This document shows, one piece after another, positions 11,849-20,547 of a stretch of 32,354 nt of DNA. This DNA comes from Porticoccaceae bacterium. GTDB taxonomy: Bacteria > Pseudomonadota > Gammaproteobacteria > Pseudomonadales > Porticoccaceae. Position numbers and translations under genes: made by a program. Numbering within the stretch: the first letter of the stretch is position 1; the number at the start of each line of letters is the position of its first letter. Location of the stretch: the NCBI GenBank assembly GCA_002702725.1, contig PABE01000136.1, positions 4,347 through 36,700 on the forward strand, read 5' to 3'. The notes below the pieces were generated by a model. It had not been told where the DNA came from. It did not search any database and saw only the letters and a program-made list of their open reading frames with translations.

Positions 11849-12831
11849 TCCGACCACGCCGATCTGCGAAACCCCGCGGCGCCAGCGGCGCCCGGCAGCG
11901 ACTGACAGACAGGTTCGCCGGCTACCTCCACCACCATCGGCAAAGCTGTTCCGACAGCCTCATTCGCCTTGCCGCCAGCCCGATACAGAGCCTGATGACC
12001 GTCATGGTGATAGCGATCGCACTTGCCCTGCCGGCGGCACTGCACACACTCGTCAACAACCTGGGCATGCTCGCCGGTGACATTGATATAGAAGCAAGGA
12101 TGTCGCTTTTTTTGCGCCAGGACGCCGGCGATGACGATGTCCGATTGCTGCTGGAAAGCCTGGAGAGCCGCAGCGATTTAACAGAGGTCACGTTCATCGA
12201 CAGCGATCAGGCGTTAGCGGATTTTCGCCGCAGCTCCGGGCTCGACGACCTTTTGGTCCTGCTTGACGGCAACCCGCTGCCCGCCACAATTCTCGTTCGA
12301 CCGAACCGGGAACTCGGCAATCAACCGGACTCTCTGGAGAAACTCGCCGGCGAACTGGCCGAGCACCCGCTGGTGGACGATATCAGCGCCGATACCACCT
12401 GGTTGCGAAAGCTTCAGGCCGCCGTCGCCATGGGCCGCGAATTCGCCATGATACTCGGGGCCGCCCTCGCCCTCGGGGTACTGTTGATTATCGGCAACAC
12501 TATCCGGCTGGCTATCGAAAACCGCCGCGACGAGATCACCGTTGTCAAACTGGTGGGCGGTACCGACAGCTATGTGCGCCGCCCCTTCCTCTACACCGGC
12601 TTCTGGTTTGGCTTCAGCGGCGCGCTGGCCGCCTGGCTACTGGTCTGGCTCGGCATCGCCCTGCTGGCGGACAGCGCCCTGCAACTGGCCGCGCTTTATG
12701 AAAGCCGCTTCCAGCTACAGGGACCCGGGCTGGACACCTTTCTGGTTTTGGTGTCGGCGGGGTCAATCCTCGGGCTTGGCGGCGCCTGGCTTGCAGTAAG
12801 GCAGCATGCCAACGCCATCGAACCGGAATAA
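11845..12831 (+). CDS. ftsX: Cell division protein FtsX
   Basis: Read from the ATG overlapping the ftsE stop, the product has 328 residues. A basic cytoplasmic N-terminus is followed by a first membrane helix (SLMTVMVIAIALALPAALHT), a periplasmic domain of about 130 residues with the EVTFIDSDQALADFR stretch, and three more helices (starting FAMILGAALALGVLLIIGN). This is the four-helix FtsX layout. The protein couples FtsE ATP hydrolysis to periplasmic amidase activation at the division site. An upstream frame extension of 16 codons exists inside ftsE but lacks support. Confidence 0.95.
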   Translation: MIRPRRSAKPRGASGARQRLTDRFAGYLHHHRQSCSDSLIRLAASPIQSLMTVMVIAIALALPAALHTLVNNLGMLAGDIDIEARMSLFLRQDAGDDDVRLLLESLESRSDLTEVTFIDSDQALADFRRSSGLDDLLVLLDGNPLPATILVRPNRELGNQPDSLEKLAGELAEHPLVDDISADTTWLRKLQAAVAMGREFAMILGAALALGVLLIIGNTIRLAIENRRDEITVVKLVGGTDSYVRRPFLYTGFWFGFSGALAAWLLVWLGIALLADSALQLAALYESRFQLQGPGLDTFLVLVSAGSILGLGGAWLAVRQHANAIEPE

Positions 12832-12856
12832 AACGCCTAAAAACAGCGTGTTAAGG

Positions 12857-12883
12857 GAACTTTCACGGGATATGGACATCTAA
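12857..12883 (+). promoter_or_regulatory. Sigma-E-type promoter upstream of rpoH
   Basis: GAACTT (12857-12862) and TCTAA (12879-12883) are separated by exactly 16 bases, matching the known sigma-E (RpoE) pattern GAACTT-N16-TCTGA except for one base. It lies 45 bases before the rpoH start, in the gap after ftsX. In Escherichia coli rpoH also has a sigma-E-dependent promoter, so a link from envelope stress to the heat-shock regulon is plausible here. Confidence 0.7.
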
Positions 12884-12927
12884 TCGTAAGTTGGTACACT
12901 AACCGTCCCTAACGCCGAGAGGTCCGT

Positions 12928-13779
12928 ATGAATACGAGCTTGCAACCCATATCGATGCTGTCTCCAGGAGAGAACCTCGCATCCTATATGCAGGCTGTGA
13001 ACACCATTGCGATTCTGAGTCCCGACGAAGAAAGGGACCTGGCCGAGCGCCTCTACTACCACAACGATCTGGACGCAGCCCGGCATCTGGTTTTTTCCCA
13101 TTTGCGCTTTGTCGTGCACATAGCCCGCTCCTACAACGGCTATGGGCTGCCCCTCGCCGACCTGATACAGGAAGGCAACGTAGGCCTGATGAAAGCGGTC
13201 AAGCGTTTTGACCCGGAAAGAGGCGTGCGGCTGGTTTCCTTCGCCGTGCACTGGATCAAGGCGGAGATCCACGAGTATATTTTGCGTAACTGGCGCATCG
13301 TTAAAGTAGCCACCACAAAGGCCCAGCGCAAATTGTTTTTCAACCTGCGCAGCGCCAAGAAAAGTCTGGCCTGGCTGACCAACGACGAGGCCAAGGCAGT
13401 GGCCGAAGACCTGGGCGTCGAGGTCAAACAGGTCCGCGAGATGGAAAAGCGTCTTGCCGCCCGGGACACCGCGTTTGACGCACCGGAAGGCGATGACGAC
13501 GACGGCTGGCAGGCACCCGCCTATTATCTCGAAGACCGCCGCGCCGATCCGGCTCTGCAGGTCGAGGAAGCCAACTGGGAAGAAACCAGCATCAACCGAC
13601 TGAGCGAGGCGCTGGCCTCCCTGGATGATCGCAGCCGGGATATCCTCCAGCAGCGCTGGCTGGATGACAACAAAGCGACGCTTCACGACCTCGCCGATAA
13701 ATACGGGGTCTCCGCTGAGCGCATTCGCCAGCTGGAGCAAAACGCCATGAAAAAAGTACGCGTGGTGATGGAAGCCTGA
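12928..13779 (+). CDS. rpoH: RNA polymerase sigma factor RpoH (sigma-32)
   Basis: The 283-residue protein has regions 1.2 to 4.2 of a group-3 sigma factor. ATG 12928 has AGAGG five bases upstream. Seen: [19 protein letters not shown] (region 2.3/2.4 with core-binding surface), the RpoH-specific box [13 protein letters not shown] in region 2.4-3, and the C-terminal helix-turn-helix [20 protein letters not shown]. It directs RNA polymerase to heat-shock genes. It follows ftsX by 96 bases and has its own sigma-E-like promoter. A terminator lies 29 bases after its stop. Confidence 0.97.
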   Translation: MNTSLQPISMLSPGENLASYMQAVNTIAILSPDEERDLAERLYYHNDLDAARHLVFSHLRFVVHIARSYNGYGLPLADLIQEGNVGLMKAVKRFDPERGVRLVSFAVHWIKAEIHEYILRNWRIVKVATTKAQRKLFFNLRSAKKSLAWLTNDEAKAVAEDLGVEVKQVREMEKRLAARDTAFDAPEGDDDDGWQAPAYYLEDRRADPALQVEEANWEETSINRLSEALASLDDRSRDILQQRWLDDNKATLHDLADKYGVSAERIRQLEQNAMKKVRVVMEA

Positions 13780-13808
13780 AGCACCTGACGCCACAACCAC
13801 AACACCCC

Positions 13809-13835
13809 AAAAGCCGCCATGGTGGCGGCTTTTTT
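13809..13835 (+). terminator. Rho-independent terminator after rpoH
   Basis: GCCGCC (13813-13818) pairs with GGCGGC (13824-13829), extended by AAAA/TTTT, with a short loop ATGGT and a run of six T. It closes the ftsY-ftsE-ftsX-rpoH series and stands 22 bases before the next gene. Confidence 0.88.
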
Positions 13836-13857
13836 ATGGGTTTCTGACGAGCACTCG

Positions 13858-14235
13858 ATGAACAAACCCCTGGCACTGACGGCTGCACTGAGTGGATTTG
13901 TCTGCGTTGCACTCGGCGCGTTTGGCGCCCATGCCCTGAAACAAACCGTGCCCGCCGAACTCCTCGGGACCTGGCAGACAGCGACCAGCTACCACTTCTA
14001 CCACACCCTTGCCCTGCTTGCCGCCGCATTGTCGCCCGGCTTGATGGCGCGGCCCCGGGCGCGTCGTGCCTGCTGGCTTTTTATCGCCGGCACCATCCTG
14101 TTTTCCGGCAGTCTCTATGCGCTGGTGCTCACCGGCCAGCATTGGCTCGGAATGGTCACGCCCCTCGGGGGCACGCTATTGCTGATTGGCTGGCTGGTGC
14201 TGTTTATTGCCCTGCTCTTCGAACCAAAACCGTAA
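13858..14235 (+). CDS. DUF423 family inner-membrane protein
   Basis: A 125-residue hydrophobic protein with four predicted membrane helices: [21 protein letters not shown], then [19 protein letters not shown], a central helix after RRACW, and a last helix before EPKP. The FGAHALK and [10 protein letters not shown] stretches mark the DUF423 (YgdD-like) family, whose function is unknown. The frame extends upstream into the terminator, but ATG 13858 fits the family. Its TAA overlaps the ATG of trmB by one base, so both are probably on one message. Confidence 0.88.
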   Translation: MNKPLALTAALSGFVCVALGAFGAHALKQTVPAELLGTWQTATSYHFYHTLALLAAALSPGLMARPRARRACWLFIAGTILFSGSLYALVLTGQHWLGMVTPLGGTLLLIGWLVLFIALLFEPKP

Positions 14236-14957
14236 TGCCAGACAGACAGCAAGTTAGTAGCGTGGAAATTCGCCCCGAGTTCAAGAAAAAATCCATCCGG
14301 AGTTTTGTCGTCCGCGCCGGACGGATGACGGAGGGCCAACGTCGGGCCTTCGACGACCACTGGCAGGAGTATGGCCTCAGTCTGTTCGATGGCACTGTCG
14401 ACTGGCCTATCGTGTTCGGCCGCCGGGCGCCGGTGATACTGGAAATCGGCTTCGGCATGGGCGACTCACTGCTGGAAATGGCGCGCCGTCATCCCGACCA
14501 GGATTTCGTTGGTATCGAAGTGCACCCCCCGGGGGTCGGCAGGCTCATCAACAATGCCGATAGCGAGGATCTTCGCAATCTGCGGATCTACATGGCAGAC
14601 GCCACAGACGTTATCGACGACTGCATTCCGGATCAGAGCCTGAGTCGCATCCAGGTCTATTTCCCGGACCCCTGGCACAAGAAAAAGCACCACAAGCGGC
14701 GTATCATTCAGGCAGGTTTTGTGGAAAAACTGCGCAAAAAACTTGTCCCCGGCGGCACCCTGCACCTTGCCACCGACTGGCAGGAATACGCGGAATGGAT
14801 GCTCGAGGTGATGAACCGGGCTCCCGGCTTTGAAAATTCGGCACCCGACGGTGGCTATTCCTCGAGGCCTGATTTCCGCCCGGTCACCAAATTCGAACGG
14901 CGCGGCGAGCGTCTTGGCCACGGCGTATGGGATTTGCTGTTTCATCGGGTGGAATAA
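14235..14957 (+). CDS. trmB: tRNA (guanine-46-N7)-methyltransferase TrmB
   Basis: Read from ATG 14235 the product has 240 residues, the normal length. The SAM-binding loop [14 protein letters not shown] lies near 77-90; [16 protein letters not shown] near 145-160 is the family signature with the catalytic aspartate. It methylates N7 of G46 in the variable loop of tRNAs. The start overlaps the stop of the DUF423 gene by one base. The start lacks a clear ribosome site, as expected for coupled translation; a GTG at 14262 is a weaker alternative. Confidence 0.95.
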   Translation: MPDRQQVSSVEIRPEFKKKSIRSFVVRAGRMTEGQRRAFDDHWQEYGLSLFDGTVDWPIVFGRRAPVILEIGFGMGDSLLEMARRHPDQDFVGIEVHPPGVGRLINNADSEDLRNLRIYMADATDVIDDCIPDQSLSRIQVYFPDPWHKKKHHKRRIIQAGFVEKLRKKLVPGGTLHLATDWQEYAEWMLEVMNRAPGFENSAPDGGYSSRPDFRPVTKFERRGERLGHGVWDLLFHRVE

Positions 14958-15063
14958 TATTGGCCATTCGCTGTCCAACTCCGGCAGGCCCCTGTGGCTG
15001 CTCGATATTATCGGTTACCATGCGCCACACACTCACCGCTGGTGCACAACAAGGAAAATCGCT

Positions 15064-15819
15064 ATGAAATTGAAAACCATCGCTAGCGCACTGATTATCG
15101 CTGGAGCATTAACCGGCTGTGAACAGGGCGGAGAAACAGCTGCCGAGAAAGAGGTCAACCTCGAGACCAAGGAACAGAAACTCAGTTACATTTTTGGCCA
15201 GAACATCGGCGGCCAGTTCAAGGCCGAGGGTGTAGAAGTGGATGTCGACGCATTTTCCGAGGGTGTCAGTGATGCCCTCAGTGATGCCGAGCCCAGGCTA
15301 AAGCAGGAAGATGTTCTGGCGGTACTGGAGGAGTTCCAGCAGGAACAGATAAGCCAGCGTGAAGCCGAAAACGCGGAAGCGGCGGAGAAGAACAAGGCCG
15401 AGGGTGAGGCCTTCCTGGCTGAAAACGCCAAGAAAGAAGGCGTGGTCACAACAGAAAGCGGTCTTCAGTACCAGATTGTCGAGGAGGGTACGGGCCCGAC
15501 ACCCGCCAGTAGCGATACCGTCGAGGTCCACTACACCGGCACACTGCTCGACGGAACGGAATTCGACAGCTCCTACCGCCGCGGCGTTCCCGCAACCTTT
15601 GGCGTCGACCAGGTGATCCCCGGCTGGACCGAAGCCCTGCAGCTCATGAAGGAAGGGGCCAAGTGGAAACTGTTTATTCCTTCCTCGCTGGCCTACGGCC
15701 CGGGCGGCACCGGTGGCCCCATTGGTCCCAATCAGACCCTGATTTTTGACGTCGAGTTGCTCGACGCCTCCGTCGACGGGAGCGAAGAGGAAAGCGCCGA
15801 GACGGAAAGCAAAGAGTAA
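15064..15819 (+). CDS. FKBP-type peptidyl-prolyl isomerase, lipoprotein
   Basis: The 251-residue product starts with a lipoprotein signal peptide; the lipobox ALTGC gives lipidated Cys19. Residues about 35-125 form the helical dimerisation domain of FkpA/Mip-like proteins (KLSYIFGQNIGG...), with a long Glu/Ala-rich helix. The C-terminal FKBP domain (about 130-235) shows VEVHYTGTLLDGTEFDSSY and IPSSLAYGPGG. A Glu/Ser-rich acidic tail closes it. It should catalyse prolyl isomerisation and act as a chaperone in the envelope. ATG 15064 has AAGGA eight bases upstream. Closest known types are Mip, FkpA and FklB; I give no symbol because the subtype is not certain. Confidence 0.92.
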   Translation: MKLKTIASALIIAGALTGCEQGGETAAEKEVNLETKEQKLSYIFGQNIGGQFKAEGVEVDVDAFSEGVSDALSDAEPRLKQEDVLAVLEEFQQEQISQREAENAEAAEKNKAEGEAFLAENAKKEGVVTTESGLQYQIVEEGTGPTPASSDTVEVHYTGTLLDGTEFDSSYRRGVPATFGVDQVIPGWTEALQLMKEGAKWKLFIPSSLAYGPGGTGGPIGPNQTLIFDVELLDASVDGSEEESAETESKE

Positions 15820-15836
15820 TCTACCGCCCCCGGACG

Positions 15837-15869
15837 AAAAAGCCCCACCTGGCAGGTGGGGCTTTTTTT
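15837..15869. terminator. Bidirectional terminator between FKBP gene and dsbB
   Basis: GCCCCACCT (15842-15850) pairs perfectly with AGGTGGGGC (15854-15862) around GGC, with five A before and seven T after. It can end the FKBP message on the plus strand and the gshA-acpH-dsbB message on the minus strand. Confidence 0.93.
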
Positions 15870-15888
15870 ATTCCATGCCTACTGCCGT

Positions 15889-16386
15889 TCAGGGACCGGC
15901 ACGGCGGGGGCGCCACAGCTGCCAGAGGGCCGACAACGCCAGTACGGCAAAGGCCATCAGCACCCACCCCGCAATACTGACGCCGAACAGGGACCACTCC
16001 ACCTTGGCGCAATTACCGTCACCGCGCAGCAGCAACGGCAGCGACTCCGACAGGGAGAAACTGTCCAGCAGGTAATCCGCCGGGGGCCCGCAGGCGGGGA
16101 CCTGATCTTCCGGCAGGCTCTGCAACCAAAGCTGGCGAATGGAAAACCCGCTGCCAGCCATCGCCGACAATGCCGTCAGGGCACCGTAGATGCGAATACC
16201 GAGGATGCCGGGGTTATGGACAAAGGCCAGCAGGGCTATGACCCCGGTGCTGATCACGAAGACGCGCTGGACAATACACAGATAGCACGGGGTCAACCCC
16301 ATTCCGTGCTGCATATAAAGCGCAACAAGTATCATGGCCAGACAGGCTGCAGCGATGAGGAAAAAGACGTGTCGGGAAGAGGACAT
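15889..16386 (-). CDS. dsbB: Disulfide bond formation protein DsbB
   Basis: The 165-residue inner-membrane protein has four hydrophobic helices and the two periplasmic cysteine pairs of DsbB: CYLC (Cys34 and Cys37) and Cys99/Cys126. It reoxidises DsbA and passes electrons to quinone. It is the last gene of the leftward operon with gshA and acpH, only two bases after acpH. A terminator lies just beyond its stop. Confidence 0.95.
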   Translation of the reverse strand: MSSSRHVFFLIAAACLAMILVALYMQHGMGLTPCYLCIVQRVFVISTGVIALLAFVHNPGILGIRIYGALTALSAMAGSGFSIRQLWLQSLPEDQVPACGPPADYLLDSFSLSESLPLLLRGDGNCAKVEWSLFGVSIAGWVLMAFAVLALSALWQLWRPRRAGP

Positions 16387-16388
16387 GG

Positions 16389-16982
16389 TTAACCTTCCAA
16401 GTACTGCTGTCGTTGTTGTTCGGCAAATTCTATCAGTTCCGCCATCAGTTCATCGAACCGCCGGTTCATATACAAGCGATCCCTGTCCAGCAGCGGCCAC
16501 GCCTGCCCCAGGGTCACCGGTCGGCGCAAACGCCTGCCGACGTTATCGAGCATGACAGGCACCTTGTCCGCCCGCGCATAGCTTTCCAGCCAGCTGACCT
16601 CCGGGGCACGATCGCAAAAGTGCTGAACCCGGGGCGGCAACTCGGACCGATACTGCGCCAGATGGCGATAAAAGCGTCGACAGAAGACGGGCAGGGGCTC
16701 CGGGTGGAATTCCTGCCACCGCCGGGCCAGCAGGTGATCGAAATAGACGTCGAGAAGAATACCGCGGTAGCGCCGCCATGGCGGCTCGAGATTTCGGGTC
16801 GCGTCCACAAAAGCGGGATGGCGGTCCGTCAGGCTGTCTATCTGTCGGTGCAGGCGAATCCCGAACTCGATATCCGCCGGCCACGCCGAAACCAGCGGAC
16901 CCTTGACGAAATCCCCCAGCAGACCACCGACCTGAATATCAAGCTCATCACCGGATAGCAGCAAATGGGCAAGATAGTTCAC
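16389..16982 (-). CDS. acpH: Acyl carrier protein phosphodiesterase AcpH
   Basis: The 197-residue product begins MNYLAHLLLSGD, then QVGGLLGDFVKGP and RLHRQIDSLTDRHPAF, the features of the ACP phosphodiesterase (DUF479/AcpH) family with HD-like metal ligands. It removes the phosphopantetheine arm from holo-ACP. The start is a GTG at 16982 overlapping the gshA stop (GTGA), so it is translationally coupled. The enzyme acts in ACP recycling; why it sits with gshA and dsbB is unknown. Confidence 0.9.
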   Translation of the reverse strand: MNYLAHLLLSGDELDIQVGGLLGDFVKGPLVSAWPADIEFGIRLHRQIDSLTDRHPAFVDATRNLEPPWRRYRGILLDVYFDHLLARRWQEFHPEPLPVFCRRFYRHLAQYRSELPPRVQHFCDRAPEVSWLESYARADKVPVMLDNVGRRLRRPVTLGQAWPLLDRDRLYMNRRFDELMAELIEFAEQQRQQYLEG

Positions 16983-18559
16983 AATTGATATTGGCTGTAA
17001 TAGCCGGCGAGAAACGCTTCGAAGGACTGATTATCACCGGCTTCGATGGCCGCCTGGTCGTCCAGGGATTTGCGGGCCATGTGCTGATAGGCGGCAAGGG
17101 CTTGGTCGGGGAGAGGTGCGGCGAGAAACTGCTCGCGGTGCTCACGGGCATGGCGCAGGGCGAGCTGAAAATAGGTAATGTCGTCTACCGCCATCTGATC
17201 GAGAATCTGCGCCGAAGGCGTTTGCGACGGGTCCGACAGCCGCGGTCTTAGCCGGGCCAGCACTTGCCGGTATTCGTCACTTCCATTGGCATCGTCGAGC
17301 AACCGGGCCACCGGCGCCATTTGGTCGAAAAGGCTCTCCCCCCAATCCCGTACCGAGCGCTCACCGCCGTTATGGTGGAGGGTTAACGCCGGATTGCGCC
17401 CGTCGTACACGATGCGTTTCTGATTTTCCAGAATAGCGCGGTATTCAGCGTTGTCCGCCGGGGCGCTATCCATCATCAAACAGTGCAGCAGGAAGATATC
17501 AAGAAAACGGATCTGGTCGCCATCGATACCCAGGGGCTGAAACGGGTTCAGGTCCACACATCGGACCTCGATGTATTCGACCCCCCGTTGACTCAGGGCG
17601 CGTATCGGCGTCTCGCCGGACCTTGTGGTGCGCTTTGGGCGAATCGTGCTGTAAAACTCGTTCTCGATCTGCAGCAGGTGGGTGCTCAACTGGAGATAAT
17701 TGCCCTCGCCGTCCTTAAGGCCGATCGCCTCGTAGGGCGGATAGGACATGGTCAGGGCCTGGCGCAGGGTGTCGATGTAACTGTCCAGGTTGTTATAGCA
17801 AACGATCAGGGATTCCTGTGCATTGCTCTGATAACCCAGATCGCCCATCCGCAGGGACGTTCCGTAAGGGGCGTGAAGGCTGTGATCGTCGTCACCGAAG
17901 GGTTGCAGGCGATGGGTTCGCCCCTTGACATAGGACCGGCAAACCGCCGGTGCGGCGCCGAAAAGGTAGAGCAGGAGCCAGGTGCGGCGACGGAAATTCC
18001 GAATCAGGTCGAAGTAACGCTGCGTCTTGTAGCCGTGAAAGCTGCCCGCGTCCCCACTGGCAGTTTGCAGCAGGCTCAGGCACTCCTCCGGAACCGACCA
18101 GTTGTAATGGATCCCGGCGATGGTTTGCATAACCCGCCCGTAACGGTGCCCGAGACCCTCGCGATAGATTTTTTTCATCCTGCCGATATTGGAGGTGCCG
18201 TAATCGGCAATGGGGACATCCTCATCCCGGGCGATACTGCACGGCATGCTGTGCACCCAAAGCATCTCATCGCCGATGGTCTGGTAAATGAACTGGTGAG
18301 TCCTCTCCAGGGTGGCCAGCAATTCATCCACGTTAGTTACCGGCGGAGTGATCATCTCTAACAGCGCTTCGGAGTAATCCGTGGTAATCCAGGGGTGGGT
18401 CAAGGCGGAACCGAGAGCGTTGGGGTGCGGCGTCGTGGCCAGGGACCCGTCGGCTGTCACCCGCAGACTCTCCTTTTCCAGTCCGCGCTTGATATTGGTG
18501 AGCAGCGCACGGTTTTCCGGCGCCGACAAAATACGAAATGCTTGATCAAAATCGGGCAC
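16979..18559 (-). CDS. gshA: Glutamate-cysteine ligase GshA
   Basis: The 526-residue protein fits the proteobacterial (type 1) family. Typical stretches are RGLEKESLRV near the start, TTDYSEALLEMITPP, and EYIEVRCVDLNPF. It joins glutamate and cysteine with ATP, the first step of glutathione synthesis, in the cytoplasm. GTG 18559 has AGGA six bases upstream. Upstream on the same strand, 41 bases away, is the 78-codon unknown gene. The downstream acpH overlaps by four bases. Confidence 0.96.
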   Translation of the reverse strand: MPDFDQAFRILSAPENRALLTNIKRGLEKESLRVTADGSLATTPHPNALGSALTHPWITTDYSEALLEMITPPVTNVDELLATLERTHQFIYQTIGDEMLWVHSMPCSIARDEDVPIADYGTSNIGRMKKIYREGLGHRYGRVMQTIAGIHYNWSVPEECLSLLQTASGDAGSFHGYKTQRYFDLIRNFRRRTWLLLYLFGAAPAVCRSYVKGRTHRLQPFGDDDHSLHAPYGTSLRMGDLGYQSNAQESLIVCYNNLDSYIDTLRQALTMSYPPYEAIGLKDGEGNYLQLSTHLLQIENEFYSTIRPKRTTRSGETPIRALSQRGVEYIEVRCVDLNPFQPLGIDGDQIRFLDIFLLHCLMMDSAPADNAEYRAILENQKRIVYDGRNPALTLHHNGGERSVRDWGESLFDQMAPVARLLDDANGSDEYRQVLARLRPRLSDPSQTPSAQILDQMAVDDITYFQLALRHAREHREQFLAAPLPDQALAAYQHMARKSLDDQAAIEAGDNQSFEAFLAGYYSQYQL

Positions 18560-18600
18560 AAAACATCCTGCGCAATCGGGTAAACAGGCCCGGAAAGGGG

Positions 18601-18837
18601 TCAGGCGACACTTTCGCGGCGCTCGACGGAGACAACGGGACGTCCCTTGCTGTCGCTATCACAGGCAACAACCCTGGCGCGAAGGGCGAAATCCCGGGTC
18701 GTGAGCTCGACCAGCTGATTGAGGGCGATATCCTTGTGAGGCGTGCAAAACACTGTGCCGGCATCGGCGGTATGGACCCAGTTCAATTGTTTGTCGAGAA
18801 AAGCACCCTCGTCGTTTTCGATAATGAACAGGCTCAT
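18601..18837 (-). CDS. Small conserved-looking protein of unknown function
   Basis: A 78-residue soluble protein starting MSLFIIENDEGAFLDKQLNW and ending VERRESVA. It contains HKDIALNQLVELTTRDF, a helix-rich acidic stretch; no signal peptide, membrane helix or cysteine-rich motif is seen. The one cysteine pair candidate (FCTPHKD and VVACDSD) is too far apart to suggest a metal site. Codon use and composition match the neighbours, so it is likely real. It is the first gene of the gshA operon. Similar short proteins occur in other gammaproteobacteria as far as I recall; the function is not known. Confidence 0.78.
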   Translation of the reverse strand: MSLFIIENDEGAFLDKQLNWVHTADAGTVFCTPHKDIALNQLVELTTRDFALRARVVACDSDSKGRPVVSVERRESVA

Positions 18838-18873
18838 TGATCGCTCTATTTCCCTGTGCGCTGCGAAAAGGCC

Positions 18874-18901
18874 AGTTTAGCGGATTAAAACCAGACCGCA
18901 A
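18874..18901 (-). promoter_or_regulatory. Possible promoter for the gshA operon
   Basis: On the minus strand TTGCGG (18901-18896) and TAAACT (18879-18874) are 16 bases apart, ahead of the 78-codon gene by 36 bases. The -35 matches only three consensus positions, so this is tentative. Confidence 0.33.
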
Positions 18902-18908
18902 TCGCCAA

Positions 18909-18937
18909 TTGGCAACGACATACTGCGGTAATAAATC
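18909..18937 (+). promoter_or_regulatory. Possible promoter for ugd
   Basis: TTGGCA (18909-18914) and TAAATC (18932-18937) are 17 bases apart and end 40 bases before the ugd GTG. The -35 matches five of six consensus positions, the -10 is weak. It overlaps the candidate promoter region of the divergent gshA operon by neighbourhood, not by bases. Confidence 0.4.
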
Positions 18938-18977
18938 TCCCACACAATGGTGCGAACCAGACCAAGGGAGAAACCCC

Positions 18978-20360
18978 GTGAAAGTGACAGTTATGGGATG
19001 CGGCTACGTCGGCCTTGTCACCGGCGCCTGCCTTGCCCAGGTGGGGCACCAGGTTGTCTGTTTCGATGTCGACGAGGGGAAAATCAACGCGCTTCGAAAT
19101 GGTCACTGCCCCCTCTACGAACCCGGGCTCGAGGCACTTATCAGTCAGACCGTCGGCCAGGGATTGCTCCGTTTTACCGGCGATCCTGCAGAGGCCATCG
19201 GCCATGGAGGGATCATTTTCATCACCGTCGGCACACCCCAGGATGTCAACGGTGCCGCCGATACCCGGCACGTTCTCTCCGCTGCCGCCGTGATCGGCGA
19301 ACACCTGACCGATTATGCCGTGGTCGTAACCAAGTCCACGGTCCCGGTCGGAACAACAGACAACGTTCGCGAAACGGTCGCCACACATCTGGCCAGGCGA
19401 GGCATCGGACTCACCTTTGATGCCGCCTCAAATCCCGAATTTCTCAAGGAAGGGGCCGCCATCCAGGATTTCACGAAACCGGATCGCATTATTGTCGGTA
19501 CCGACAGTGACCGGGTCCACGATCTGATGCGCGACCTGTACGCACCGTTCAACCGCAACCGGGATCGCCTGATGGTGATGGATATTCCGTCTGCGGAGCT
19601 GACCAAGTACGCATCCAACGCCATGCTCGCCACCAAGATCAGCTTTATCAACGAAATCGCCAATATCGCCGAGTGCGTCGGAGCGGATATTGAAAAGGTT
19701 CGCCAGGGCATGGGAGCCGATCCCCGGATAGGTTATCAGTTCATCTATCCCGGCTGCGGCTATGGCGGCTCCTGCTTCCCCAAGGATGTCTCGGCACTGG
19801 AGGCGACCGCCATCGATTATGACTATCGCCCGCAATTGCTGCGCGCCGTCCGCGAAGTCAACGCCCGCCAGAAAGAACGTCTGTTCGAGAAAATCGCCCA
19901 CTACTTTGGCGGTCAGCTGCGCGGCAAGACCTTCGCCATCTGGGGGCTGTCATTCAAGCCCGGGACCGACGACATGCGGGAAGCTCCCAGCAGAATGCTG
20001 ATGGAGTCGCTCTGGGACGCCGGCGCCAGTATTCGGGCTTACGATCCACAGGCAATGGGGGCATGCCGCAAACTCTATGGCGAGCGCGTCGGACTGCAAC
20101 TGGTCGACAGTAAGGAAGCCGCACTGGAAGGGGCTCACGGCCTCGCCATCTGCACCGAGTGGAAATGCTTCTGGGCCCCCGATTTCGCCCATATCCGCAA
20201 CAGCCTGAAATCACCGGTAATCTTTGACGGTCGAAACCTGTTTAGCCCCGATGCGATCGCCCAGCATGGCCTGGACTATATCGGTATCGGTCGCGTCAGC
20301 CCGGGACCCAGGGAAGCAGACCATAGACCGCAAGCGATCAGACGCATTGATGCCGCGTGA
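18978..20360 (+). CDS. ugd: UDP-glucose 6-dehydrogenase
   Basis: Read from GTG 18978 (AGGGAG seven bases upstream) the product has 460 residues, like UDP-sugar dehydrogenases. The NAD loop GCGYVG (7-12), PLYEPGL, TKSTVPVGT, EFLKEGAA and the catalytic GYGGSCFPKD (Cys266) identify UDP-glucose or related UDP-sugar oxidation; the C-terminal FKPGTDDMREAPS binds the nucleotide sugar. The product, UDP-glucuronate, feeds polysaccharides and glucuronolipids. A longer in-frame extension to 18837 reads into the intergenic region and lacks a ribosome site. It converges on the plcP-like operon with 187 bases between stops, in which I see no clear terminator or gene. UDP-ManNAc or UDP-GlcNAc dehydrogenases are possible relatives. 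Confidence 0.93.
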   Translation: MKVTVMGCGYVGLVTGACLAQVGHQVVCFDVDEGKINALRNGHCPLYEPGLEALISQTVGQGLLRFTGDPAEAIGHGGIIFITVGTPQDVNGAADTRHVLSAAAVIGEHLTDYAVVVTKSTVPVGTTDNVRETVATHLARRGIGLTFDAASNPEFLKEGAAIQDFTKPDRIIVGTDSDRVHDLMRDLYAPFNRNRDRLMVMDIPSAELTKYASNAMLATKISFINEIANIAECVGADIEKVRQGMGADPRIGYQFIYPGCGYGGSCFPKDVSALEATAIDYDYRPQLLRAVREVNARQKERLFEKIAHYFGGQLRGKTFAIWGLSFKPGTDDMREAPSRMLMESLWDAGASIRAYDPQAMGACRKLYGERVGLQLVDSKEAALEGAHGLAICTEWKCFWAPDFAHIRNSLKSPVIFDGRNLFSPDAIAQHGLDYIGIGRVSPGPREADHRPQAIRRIDAA

Positions 20361-20547
20361 TAAACCGGCTCGGGGGCCGGGCTGGGGCTTTACAAAACGT
20401 ATCGGGTCTGGCCACTGCTTTGCCAACGATTTGCCGCTTCCGTTTAGGAATAATCCTCGGGCGCGGGCGCAAGACTCGGGGTGAAAGCAATGCGGCATAA
20501 TGCCTGCGAGTTTGCGTTGCCCGTGGTGTTTAGCGTTCCGGAATCAT

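Noticed and set aside
12880-13800. 306-codon open frame opposite rpoH
   Set aside because: It covers the whole of rpoH in antisense, no recognisable domain; rpoH is certain.
17483-18361. 292-codon open frame opposite gshA
   Set aside because: Antisense shadow; no ribosome site or domain and gshA is unambiguous.
20361-20547. Small gene or RNA in the gap between ugd and the PlcP-like gene
   Set aside because: No supported frame, tRNA-like fold or terminator could be seen.
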